Shown here: positions 19,002 to 27,299 of the stretch, piece by piece
How the letters are laid out: the number at the start of each line of letters is the position of its first letter
How positions within the stretch are numbered: position 1 is the stretch's first letter
Assembly (NCBI RefSeq): GCF_001704155.1
Contig: NZ_CP016294.1
Location: 353,001-417,000 of the forward strand
Source of the DNA: Stenotrophomonas rhizophila
GTDB taxonomy: Bacteria; Pseudomonadota; Gammaproteobacteria; Xanthomonadales; Xanthomonadaceae
Reading direction: 5' to 3'
Length of the DNA stretch: 64,000 bases
The notes under the pieces: model-generated
What the model was told of the DNA's origin: nothing
Seen by the model: the letters and a program-made list of their open reading frames with translations, nothing else
Databases searched by the model: none
Program-made: the position numbers and the translations under genes

Positions 19002-21181
19002 AGGCCGAAGGTGACCGACAGGCGCGCCTGGCGCGGCGCACCGGCGAACAGGTAGTAATCGCCATAGCTGCTGCCGGTGTCACGCCAGTAGAAGCGGTCG
19101 AATACGTTGTCCACCGACAGCGTCCAGGTCACCGGATGCTCGCGCAGCGCGTGCTGGAAGCGCACACCGGCATCGAACACCGAATACGAGGGTGCCTTGA
19201 CGCTGCCATCCACCGTGGCCGCATTGGACGAGGCATAGCGCCAGCCGCCACTTACCGCCAGGCCGGCCACGAACGGCAGGGCATAGTCCACGTGCACGGC
19301 CGCACGCACCTTGGGCACGTTGACCAGCTGCTGGCCGTCGTAGAACGCGGTACCGGCATCGCGCGCGCGCGCCTGCAGCACGCTGGCGCTGGCGTTCAGC
19401 GCCAGCCGCTCGGTGACCTGGCCATTGGCGGTCAGCTCCAGCCCGGTGTGGGCCTGGGTACCTTCCTGCACGAAGGTGAAGCCGGCATCGCTGGCGTCCG
19501 GCTTGGCGTACTGGAACGGCTGGGTGGTGCGGAACACCGCCGCGCCCAGCATCAGGCCGTCGGTGGCGGCGTACTTGACCCCCAGCTCGCGCTGGCGCGA
19601 CTGCATGGCCGGCAGGAAGGTGCTGCCGTTGGAGGTCCAGAACGGCGCTTCCTGGCCCAGCGACAGGCCTTCCACGTAGCTGGCGTACACGTTCAGCTGT
19701 TCGGTGGCCTGCCACACCAGTGCGGTCTGCGGCAGGAACTGCGACAGCCGGCTGTGCCGTTCCGGGGTGCCGCGCTTGTCGTAGGCGCGCTCATCCAGGC
19801 GCACGTAGCGGCCGCCAGCCAGCCACTGCCAGTCATCGCCGACGTGCATGCGGTCCAGCGCGAACACCGCGCGCTGCCAGCTGTCCAGGCGCCGCGCGGA
19901 CGGGCCCGGCTGCAGCGGCGAGGGATCGAACACGGGTACCTGCGCATCGCCGATGTTGGCCGTGCCCACGTACTCGTTGACGTTCTGGCGCTTGTCCACG
20001 GTGCGGTGGAACGCGCTCAGCCCCACCGACAGTTCGTGTTCCACCGCGCCGGTGCTGAAGCGGCCGCGCAGTTCGCCGCGTGCCTCGTCATTGCGGCGCA
20101 CGTCGTCGGGGCTGCGGTAATCGTAGATGTCGTAGTCGCCGTTGGGCGCGAAGTAGTTGCCCGGTACGCTGCCATCGGCGCAGCCAGCAGCGTAGTAGCA
20201 GCCGTACGCAAAGGCGACGTTGTCCTGGATCACCGAGCGGCTGTGGCCCACCGACACGCGCGACTGCCAGGCCGGGCTGAAATCGTAGGTATGCAGCGCG
20301 GTGAGGTTGGTGCTGTCGATGCCCACCGGCTGCTGCCACGGCTGGTGGCCCAGCATGCGGCTGCGGTCCACGCCGCGCGGCAGTTCGCTGCCGCCCAGCA
20401 GCTGGTAACCGGACGCCGAACGCTGCGCGCTGGTCTGGTAGTTGGCATCCACTTCCAGCTTGCCGCGTTCGCCGATCAGCCAGTCGGCGGCCAGCGAATA
20501 GAAGTTGCGGCGGCCGTCGGCATGCTCGATATAGGACGAGGTGTCATCCCAGGCCGCGTTGAAGCGCAGCCCGAAGCGCGGGGTAAGCCAGCCGCCCAGG
20601 TCCACCGCCGCGTAGCGCGAGCCCTCCGAATCGGTGGCCAGGGTGACGGTGCGCACATCGGCGGGGCGCTTGCCGACGTAGTTGATGATCCCGCCCGGGG
20701 CCATCACGCCCGCGGCCAGCCCGGCCTCACCCTTGAGGATTTCCACCTGCTGCACGTTTTCCAGCGCCAGCCGCTGTTCGCCGGCGATGGACAGCCCGTT
20801 GAAGCGGTAGCCGGTGGCCGGGTCCAGCGCGAAACCGCGGATGGCGATGTTCTGGTAATAGCCCACCGGTGCGTAGCTGTCGCCCAGCGACGCGTCGTGC
20901 CGGGCCAGCTCGGACAGCGTGCGTACCTGCAGGCGGTCCAGCAAGGCGCTGTCGAGCACGTTGACCGAGGCCGGGGTGTTCTTCCAGTCCGCGCTGCCGA
21001 AGCTGCTCGACGGTGCCAGCGGCGCGGCGGGCTTGCGCGCCTGCACGCGGATGCCGGCCAGGTCGGTGGGCGAGCGCTCGCCTGCGGCGCTGTCGGCGTC
21101 ACTGGCGTACAGCGGCAGGGCGGCGCAGAGGGCGGCGGTCAACAGCGTGAGGCGGTAGCAGCGGTTCATTCGATTCGTCAT
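18998..21181 (-). CDS. TonB-dependent receptor under TPP riboswitch control, probable thiamine receptor
   Basis: This 727-residue outer-membrane receptor has a signal peptide (residues about 1-27, ending PLYAS), a plug (about 40-170; IAIRGFALDP and YRFNGLSIAGEQRL) and a long barrel of the siderophore-receptor type. The transcript begins with a TPP riboswitch at about 21247-21329 and continues into the PnuT-like gene. Together they would carry thiamine across both membranes. The start is uncertain between 21181 and 21169; neither has a strong Shine-Dalgarno, as can happen where a riboswitch controls translation. Thiamine as ligand is inferred from regulation. Confidence 0.88.
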   Translation of the reverse strand: MTNRMNRCYRLTLLTAALCAALPLYASDADSAAGERSPTDLAGIRVQARKPAAPLAPSSSFGSADWKNTPASVNVLDSALLDRLQVRTLSELARHDASLGDSYAPVGYYQNIAIRGFALDPATGYRFNGLSIAGEQRLALENVQQVEILKGEAGLAAGVMAPGGIINYVGKRPADVRTVTLATDSEGSRYAAVDLGGWLTPRFGLRFNAAWDDTSSYIEHADGRRNFYSLAADWLIGERGKLEVDANYQTSAQRSASGYQLLGGSELPRGVDRSRMLGHQPWQQPVGIDSTNLTALHTYDFSPAWQSRVSVGHSRSVIQDNVAFAYGCYYAAGCADGSVPGNYFAPNGDYDIYDYRSPDDVRRNDEARGELRGRFSTGAVEHELSVGLSAFHRTVDKRQNVNEYVGTANIGDAQVPVFDPSPLQPGPSARRLDSWQRAVFALDRMHVGDDWQWLAGGRYVRLDERAYDKRGTPERHSRLSQFLPQTALVWQATEQLNVYASYVEGLSLGQEAPFWTSNGSTFLPAMQSRQRELGVKYAATDGLMLGAAVFRTTQPFQYAKPDASDAGFTFVQEGTQAHTGLELTANGQVTERLALNASASVLQARARDAGTAFYDGQQLVNVPKVRAAVHVDYALPFVAGLAVSGGWRYASSNAATVDGSVKAPSYSVFDAGVRFQHALREHPVTWTLSVDNVFDRFYWRDTGSSYGDYYLFAGAPRQARLSVTFGL

Positions 21182-21246
21182 CAGCCAGAGGAGACGAAGC
21201 GACGGCGCGCAGGCGCACCGGCCCGCAATGGGGGATGCGCTCGCTG

Positions 21247-21329
21247 CTCAAGCTCCCTACGCCGGTGCAAACCGGATCAGGTTCCAAGGGACTCTCTCAG
21301 CCTGGCAACGCCAGGCACCCCCGCTTCAG
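21247..21329 (-). promoter_or_regulatory. TPP riboswitch (THI element)
   Basis: Read on the minus strand, the conserved THI-box elements appear in order: GGGGGTGCC, the GGCTGAGA pyrimidine-sensing core, CCCTTGGAACCTGATC and GTAGGGAGC, with a closing AAGC/GCTT pairing. It lies about 65 nt upstream of the TonB receptor start and about 45 nt downstream of the stop of the kinase gene. TPP binding should switch the receptor and permease genes off. No separate terminator hairpin with a T-tract is visible, so control of ribosome access is more likely. Confidence 0.95.
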
Positions 21330-21373
21330 TGGCTAGTTTCACACCAATCGGCCGCCGTTGCGACCCCGGTGGC

Positions 21374-22510
21374 TCAGGCAGCGGCGTGCAGGGCATCCAG
21401 CAGGGCCCGGCCCGGGCGGCTGGCGAACCAGTCGGCATGGCCCAGCAGGAACGTGCGGTACGCCACGTCGGCGTTGGCCGGGGAGCCGGTAACCCCTTGG
21501 AAGTACTCCACTTCCGAAAGGGCGAAGTCCAGGTGCACCACCGGCAGCAGGTCGGCCAGCAGGTGCACCTGGGCGGCCCCCAGCGGCCGTACCTGGCGGT
21601 AGCCGGTCAGCAGCGCCAGCGCGATATCGGCATGCGCCACCGGGCCATCGCCGTCTGCATCCAGCCAGGCGATGGCATTGCGCTCGATCGCGGTGGCCAG
21701 GTCGAACAGGGCACTGGTCGGCGAGGCCAAGCCGAAATCGAACACGGTGGCGATCGACGCCGTGGCGCCGTGGCCGTGCCAGAGCAGGTTGGAGACGTGC
21801 CAGTCGTTGTGCCCCCACAGCACCGGCTCGGCGGCCAGGCGCTCGCCCAGGGCCGCGTGCCAGGGCAGCACCGCGCGCTGCAGGTCGTGTTCCCACTGCT
21901 GGCGCGACAGGTAACTGGCCAGCCCCGGTCGGTCGAGCAGCTCACGCTTCAGCAGTGAAAGCGGATCAGGGGCGCGGATCAGGTCATCGCGCGCCACCAG
22001 CAGGTGCGTGCTGCGCTGGGGCGCGGCGTAGCTGGCCGATGCAAGGTGCAGGCGGGCCAGCATCGCACCGGCTGTGCGCGCCTGCGCGGCATCGCCGAGC
22101 GGTGTCCAGGAGGGGCTGTCGCGGTACAGGTCATGGCCGTCACCCTGCGCGTGCAGTTCGTAGGTCCAGTCGCCATGGGCGATCGCGGTGGCGCCATCGC
22201 AGGCCTGCAGCACCTGCACGACCGGGAGTCCGGCAGCGGCCAGGTGCGCGATGAAACGGTGCTCTTCGGCCAGCACGTCGGCCGTGCGCACGCGGCGATG
22301 GTGGCGTTTGATGAAGCAGCGCCGTGATCCGCACTCCACCAGCGCGGCCGCTGAAAACGGTCGCGGGCTGTGCCACACCACGTGGCAGTCGCCCTCAAGC
22401 GCCGGATGCTGCCCGCGCAGCCAGGCAAGTTCGGCGTCGTCGATTGCAGGCCAATCTGCGGCGACGTCATCGTTGTCCAGGCCCTGCACGCGGTGATCGG
22501 GGTTCGTCAT
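21374..22510 (-). CDS. APH-fold phosphotransferase (small-molecule kinase)
   Basis: This 378-residue protein has the aminoglycoside phosphotransferase/choline kinase fold: an N-lobe with the nucleotide-binding Lys in CFIKRHHRR, the catalytic segment GHNDWHVSNLLW (Asp as base, Asn as metal ligand) and the metal-binding FDFGLAS. The start at 22510 is chosen over upstream options because the remaining N-terminus is typical. It ends about 45 bp upstream of the TPP riboswitch on the same strand. A thiamine, choline, homoserine or other small-molecule kinase role is possible. The thiamine option is favoured only by position. Confidence 0.8.
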   Translation of the reverse strand: MTNPDHRVQGLDNDDVAADWPAIDDAELAWLRGQHPALEGDCHVVWHSPRPFSAAALVECGSRRCFIKRHHRRVRTADVLAEEHRFIAHLAAAGLPVVQVLQACDGATAIAHGDWTYELHAQGDGHDLYRDSPSWTPLGDAAQARTAGAMLARLHLASASYAAPQRSTHLLVARDDLIRAPDPLSLLKRELLDRPGLASYLSRQQWEHDLQRAVLPWHAALGERLAAEPVLWGHNDWHVSNLLWHGHGATASIATVFDFGLASPTSALFDLATAIERNAIAWLDADGDGPVAHADIALALLTGYRQVRPLGAAQVHLLADLLPVVHLDFALSEVEYFQGVTGSPANADVAYRTFLLGHADWFASRPGRALLDALHAAA

Positions 22511-22556
22511 TGAAACGGTAGTGTCGGCAAACAGGGCATGGATCGGTGACACACTT

Positions 22557-23195
22557 TCAGAAGCGGTGGATCTTGATGTAATCGAACAGATCGGCGTCAT
22601 TGTCCAGGCCAAGCTTGAGCATGGCATCGCCTTTCTGCCGGCTGATGGTGCTCACGCTCTTGTGCAGTTTCGCGGCGATTTCCTTGACGATCAGGCCGCT
22701 GCCCAGCAGGCGCAGGACTTCCACCTCACGGGGCGACAGCGCGCGTGCGCGATCGTCGCCCATGCCCTCCGTGCCGATCTTGTCGATGCGTTTTTTCAGG
22801 GTGCGGCTGACATACGGCTGGCCGCGGTGCACGGTCTGGATCGCCACCGGCAGTTCTTCCATCGACGAGGTCTTGTCGACCAGCCCGAGCACGCCGGTTC
22901 CAACCACCATGCGCAGGATCGCCAGGTTGTTGGAGACGCTCAGCATCAGCACCGGCAGGTCCGGATAGTGACGGCGGACCTGGCCGATCATGGCAAAACC
23001 GTCAGGCTGGCCGCCGCCGGGCATGGAGTAATCGGTGACCAGCACGTCGCACTCCTTGACCTTGAGCACGGCCAAGAGCTCATCCACGCTGCTGGCTTCG
23101 GCCACCACGTGGCCCACGCCACTGGATTCGATCACGGATTTGGTGCCGATGCGGACCACCGGGTGGTCGTCGGCGATGATTATGCGCAAGCTCAT
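22557..23195 (-). CDS. RcsB/EvgA-like response regulator
   Basis: This 212-residue regulator has a receiver domain (IIADDHPVVR and phospho-acceptor Asp55 in LVTDYSMPG) and a C-terminal LuxR-type DNA-binding domain (LSPREVEVLRLLGSGLIVKEIA, KSVSTISRQKGDAM). The long loop after the phospho-site (GGGQPDGFAMIG) is like RcsB/EvgA regulators. The gene is divergent from the hybrid sensor kinase with 78 bp between starts, so the two form a probable phosphorelay pair. Confidence 0.93.
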   Translation of the reverse strand: MSLRIIIADDHPVVRIGTKSVIESSGVGHVVAEASSVDELLAVLKVKECDVLVTDYSMPGGGQPDGFAMIGQVRRHYPDLPVLMLSVSNNLAILRMVVGTGVLGLVDKTSSMEELPVAIQTVHRGQPYVSRTLKKRIDKIGTEGMGDDRARALSPREVEVLRLLGSGLIVKEIAAKLHKSVSTISRQKGDAMLKLGLDNDADLFDYIKIHRF

Positions 23196-23273
23196 GGAAT
23201 AGTATGGCCGTTAAGGCAGCGGCCCCTCGGGGCACGTCGCGGTGGGCGGATCACTCCTGGGAGAACTGACAGC

Positions 23274-26200
23274 ATGCGTACCTCGGTTGTCCGCTGGCTG
23301 GTCGTGCTGGGCCTGGTGATCGCGCTGGGCGCCATCGCGGCTCCGGCGCCTGCACCGTCGCTGTCACCGCGCCAGGCTGAATGGATCGACCGGAACCCTA
23401 CCATCTTACTGGGGCTGTACGACAGCGGCTGGCCACCATTCGAATTCATGCACAACGGCCGCCCCGACGGACTCGGCTACGACTACCTGATGTTGTTGAC
23501 CCGGCAGCTCGGCGTGCGGGTGAAGGTGCGGGTGTATCGCGATTGGGCAGACGTGCTGGATGCGGCATGCCGGGGCGAGGTCGACGTGGTGATGAACATC
23601 ACCCTCACCCCGGACCGCACCCGCTGCATGGTCTATACCGGCTCCTACGCCGACGCGCCGTTGGCCCTGGTGGGCCGGGTGGGCGATACCCGGACCTCAA
23701 GCGACCCGGACCTGGCCGGGCTGCGCGTGGTCACCGAGCAGGAATTCCTCACCAGCAACCAGGTGCGTTCACGCTTCCCCGCCGCCCGCCAGGTGACTGC
23801 GCCCAATACCCGGGCCGCGCTGGCGATGGTGGCCCAGGGCAAGGCCGATGTGTACATCGGCAATGCGCACGTCGCCAGCACCCTGATCCGCGAGCAGGAC
23901 ATTGACGGTATCGCCCTGCTGCGGCCCAGCGACCTGCCGCCCGAGCGCCTCCACTTCGGCGTGCCCAACGCCCGCCAGCCGCTGGCCGAAGCGCTCGACA
24001 GCGCGCTGTCCACCGTGACCGCCGCGCAGCGCGAGGCGCTGTACAAGCGCTGGCTGCCGCCACTGCAGTGGTCGGCGCAGTCGCGGCTGATCCTGGGCGA
24101 GGCCGAACGCCGCATCCTGGCCACCCCGTTGCGCATGGGCTATGCGCCGAACGGGGCGCCGCTGTCGTTCATCGATGCGGCCGGCGAACCCAGCGGGGTG
24201 GCCGGCGATTACCTGCGCCAGCTGCGCATGGTTGGGGCACAGTTGAACCGCGTGCCCGCGCACGACTGGTTCGAGGTGCGCGAGCAGATGCGCCGCGGCG
24301 ATGTCGATGTGGTGATGGGCATGCCGAACGATGCGCATTACCTGGGCGATGACTGGGTCTTCAGCCAGCCCTTCATCAGCGTGCCCAACGTGATCGTCAC
24401 CCCGAACAACAGCCGTTCGGTACTGGGGCTGGGCGACCTGGACGGGCGCAGCATCCTGCTCTCCGACCCCGAGCGCCTGCGCGGCTACATCCTCCAGTAC
24501 GCGCCCAAGGCGCGCATCGTGCCGGCGCGCGGCGTGGAGCAGGCACTGTCGCGACTGGCCAATGGCGACGCCGATGCCTACGTGGGCAACCTGGCGATGG
24601 TCGACCGCGTGGTTCGCGAGGTGTATCCGGCCAAGCTGCACGTGGCCGCGCCGGCGGGCTTCAGCGACCAGCTGTCGCTGGCCGTCAAACGCCAGTACGC
24701 ACCGCTGGCCACCACCTTCGACCGGGTACTGGCCAACCTCACCCCACGCGAGCACGCCGCCATCCGGGGCGACTGGCTGCTGGCCGAATACCGCACCGGG
24801 CTGGACTGGCGCTCGGTCGCGCGCTGGGCGGTGCCGCTGTCGCTGGTGCTGCTCACCGGCATCATCGTGCATGGATGGGGCTACTGGCGGCTGCGCCGCG
24901 AGGTCGGCATGCGGCGCCGGCTGGAACAGCGGCTGGTGGAAGTGACCGACAACCTGCCGGCGATCGTCTACCAGGCGCGCCGTGACAGCGATGGCCGGGT
25001 GACGTTCCCGTACATCACCGGCGACCTGCAGTCGATGTTCGGGGTCAGCACCGCCGAAGTGGTCGCTGATGAAACCCGCCTGGTCGACCAGATCGACCCG
25101 CGCGACCGCGAGGCGGTCAACCGCGCGCTGCACGACGCCGCGCGCGATTTCTCCGCGCTGGACATGGAGTTCCGCACCAGCCCGCACGGCGCGGTGCGCT
25201 GGGTGCGTACCCGCGCATTGCCGTATGCCGCCGAACACGGCGTGGTGCTGTGGAGCGGTTACTGGGTGGACGTGACCGAAGCGCGCGCACAGGCCGATGC
25301 CTTGGCCGCCGCCAAGTCCGACGCCGAACGGGCCACCGCGGCCAAATCCAACTTCCTGGCCACCATGAGCCACGAAATCCGCACGCCGATGAGTGGCGTG
25401 CTGGGCATGGTCGAAGCGCTGTCGCACACCGACCTGGATGGCGAGCAGCGGCGCATCATCGCGGTCATCGAGGATTCGGCGCAGATGCTGCGGCAGATCC
25501 TGGATGACATCCTCGACTACTCGCGCATCGAAGCCGGCGCGTTGCCGCTGGAGCCGCAGCCGGTCATGCTGCGCAGCCTGCTCGACAACGTGCAGCAGCT
25601 GCTGTCGCCACAGGCCTCCAGCAAGAACCTTTCGCTCAGCCTGGAGGTCGATCCCGCCGTCGCCCACCAGCACCTGGTCGATGGCATGCGGCTGCGCCAG
25701 ATCGTGTTCAACCTGCTCAGCAACGCCATCAAATTCACCAACGAAGGCGCGGTGACCATCGCATTGAGCGTGGAGCGCGATGATGAGATGGCGCAGGCCT
25801 TGCGGCTGACGGTGGCCGACACCGGTATCGGCATTTCACCCGAGCAGCGCGAGCGGCTGTTCAAGCCGTTTGCTCAGGCCGATGTGGCGATCACCCGCCA
25901 CTACGGGGGGACCGGGTTGGGCCTGAGCATCTGCCAGCGCCTGGTGGGGTTGATGCGCGGGCGACTGGAGATGCACAGCGTGCCGGGCGAGGGCACGCGC
26001 GTGGAGGTGCTGTTGAGCCTGCCGCTGGTGCCCGGCGAGGAAACCGTGCGTGACGAGCAGCGCCCCGGCGGCGACGTCGACCCGCTGCCACCGGGCCAGG
26101 CACGGCGCCGTGTGCTGGTGGTGGAAGACCATCCCACCAACCAGGCCCTGATGCGCTGGCGGCTGCAGCAGCTGGGGCTGCAGCATGAGCTGGCGGTGGA

Positions 26201-26852
26201 TGGCGAAGCCGCGCTGGCGTTGCTGGCATCCTCGCATTTCGACCTGGTCATCACCGATTGCCGCATGCCGGTGATGGACGGCTACACCCTGACCCGGCGC
26301 ATCCGCGAGCGCGAACGTGGCAGGGGCCAGCGCATGCCGGTGCTGGCGCTCACCGCCAGCGCGCTGGCCGAAGACGTGCAGCGCTGCCGCGAAGCCGGCA
26401 TGGATGACCTGCTGGCCAAGCCGGTGGCGCTGGCCACGCTGCGCCAGGCGCTGCGCCGCTGGCTGCCCTCGGACGATGCGGACGACGCTGTGCGTGACGC
26501 CACGCCGCCGGTGGAAGCCGCGCCTGCGGCGGCGCCCACGCGCGCGGCGATCGTGCGCCGCTTCGGTTCCGAACACGTGGCCACGGTGCTGATCGACAGC
26601 ATGCGCCAGGCCACCGCCGACGACCTGCAGCGCGGCTGGGAAGCGCGCGACATGGGCGACAGCAACACCGCGGTGGAGGTGCTGCATCGTATTGTCGGTG
26701 GGCTGGGCACGCTGGGCGCCGAAGCACTGGCCACCCAGGCGCGCGACCTGATGCAGCGGATTCCAGAACACGGCCTGGCGGCCAGCGCCGACGACATCCG
26801 CGCGTTCGAGGACGCCTTGCAGGTATACCTGGCCAGCCTGGACGAATCGTAG
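23274..26852 (+). CDS. EvgS/BvgS-like hybrid sensor histidine kinase
   Basis: This multi-domain sensor has 1192 residues. The signal peptide covers residues 1-23. Two tandem periplasmic solute-binding (SBP_bac_3) domains follow at about 35-265 and 280-505, then one transmembrane helix (about 520-545), a PAS domain (about 560-685), HisKA with phospho-acceptor His700 in MSHEIRTPM, a HATPase (about 800-920), a receiver with Asp995 in ITDCRMPVMDG and a C-terminal Hpt domain with His1138. This His-Asp-His order allows relay to the divergent RcsB-like regulator. The two Venus-flytrap domains should sense a small solute, unknown here. The TAG stop is part of the GTAG head of a REP dyad. Confidence 0.95.
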   Translation: MRTSVVRWLVVLGLVIALGAIAAPAPAPSLSPRQAEWIDRNPTILLGLYDSGWPPFEFMHNGRPDGLGYDYLMLLTRQLGVRVKVRVYRDWADVLDAACRGEVDVVMNITLTPDRTRCMVYTGSYADAPLALVGRVGDTRTSSDPDLAGLRVVTEQEFLTSNQVRSRFPAARQVTAPNTRAALAMVAQGKADVYIGNAHVASTLIREQDIDGIALLRPSDLPPERLHFGVPNARQPLAEALDSALSTVTAAQREALYKRWLPPLQWSAQSRLILGEAERRILATPLRMGYAPNGAPLSFIDAAGEPSGVAGDYLRQLRMVGAQLNRVPAHDWFEVREQMRRGDVDVVMGMPNDAHYLGDDWVFSQPFISVPNVIVTPNNSRSVLGLGDLDGRSILLSDPERLRGYILQYAPKARIVPARGVEQALSRLANGDADAYVGNLAMVDRVVREVYPAKLHVAAPAGFSDQLSLAVKRQYAPLATTFDRVLANLTPREHAAIRGDWLLAEYRTGLDWRSVARWAVPLSLVLLTGIIVHGWGYWRLRREVGMRRRLEQRLVEVTDNLPAIVYQARRDSDGRVTFPYITGDLQSMFGVSTAEVVADETRLVDQIDPRDREAVNRALHDAARDFSALDMEFRTSPHGAVRWVRTRALPYAAEHGVVLWSGYWVDVTEARAQADALAAAKSDAERATAAKSNFLATMSHEIRTPMSGVLGMVEALSHTDLDGEQRRIIAVIEDSAQMLRQILDDILDYSRIEAGALPLEPQPVMLRSLLDNVQQLLSPQASSKNLSLSLEVDPAVAHQHLVDGMRLRQIVFNLLSNAIKFTNEGAVTIALSVERDDEMAQALRLTVADTGIGISPEQRERLFKPFAQADVAITRHYGGTGLGLSICQRLVGLMRGRLEMHSVPGEGTRVEVLLSLPLVPGEETVRDEQRPGGDVDPLPPGQARRRVLVVEDHPTNQALMRWRLQQLGLQHELAVDGEAALALLASSHFDLVITDCRMPVMDGYTLTRRIRERERGRGQRMPVLALTASALAEDVQRCREAGMDDLLAKPVALATLRQALRRWLPSDDADDAVRDATPPVEAAPAAAPTRAAIVRRFGSEHVATVLIDSMRQATADDLQRGWEARDMGDSNTAVEVLHRIVGGLGTLGAEALATQARDLMQRIPEHGLAASADDIRAFEDALQVYLASLDES

Positions 26853-26916
26853 AGACACCCCATGGGTGTCCGCGCGATACCTGATCAAAGCGCAGACACC
26901 CATGGGGTGTCGCTAC
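26849..26916. repeat. Paired GTAG-REP dyad, also a likely bidirectional terminator
   Basis: GTAG followed by a GACACCCCATGGGTGTC-type stem lies at 26849-26870, and its inverted partner lies at 26893-26916 (ending GCTAC). The two can pair into one long hairpin. The GTAG heads supply the TAG stop codons of both convergent genes, the hybrid kinase (26850-26852) and the cytochrome c gene (26915-26913). Confidence 0.8.
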
Positions 26917-27299
26917 GGCTGTTCCTTCAGGTATTCGATGACCAGCCGCCGGCGCTCCGGATCCGCCGTTGCATTGACCATCCTGGAGCCCGGCACCACG
27001 GTGGCCGGAGAGCGAAGGAACGCATCCAGGGTCTGCTCGGTCCAGACCAGGTCGGCGCGCTGCATCGCAGGGGAGTAGGGATAGCCGGCCACGCTGCCCG
27101 CGCGGCGCCCCAGCACGCCGTGCAGGTTGGGACCGAAGCGGTGCACACCGCCGGCGGTGACCGTGTGGCAGCCGCCGCAGATCGCGAACGCACGCTGGCG
27201 TTCCTGCTGCCGCGCCTGCTCGGGCGTCTGCGGCGTACGTGCGCACGCGCCCAGCAGCAGGCAGCACAGCAGCACCAGCAACCGGCGCGGTAACCGCAT
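26913..27299 (-). CDS. Mono-haem cytochrome c lipoprotein
   Basis: This 128-residue exported electron carrier has a lipobox L-G-A-C with Cys19, so it is anchored on the periplasmic face of a membrane. The haem motif C-G-G-C-H is at residues 41-45, and a Met in YSPAM or GSRM is the probable sixth ligand. The start codon overlaps the stop of the ETF-ubiquinone oxidoreductase gene by one base (TGATG), so the two are translationally coupled. It resembles small class I cytochromes c (c2/c550 type). Whether it shares an electron path with ETF oxidation is unknown. Confidence 0.88.
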   Translation of the reverse strand: MRLPRRLLVLLCCLLLGACARTPQTPEQARQQERQRAFAICGGCHTVTAGGVHRFGPNLHGVLGRRAGSVAGYPYSPAMQRADLVWTEQTLDAFLRSPATVVPGSRMVNATADPERRRLVIEYLKEQP

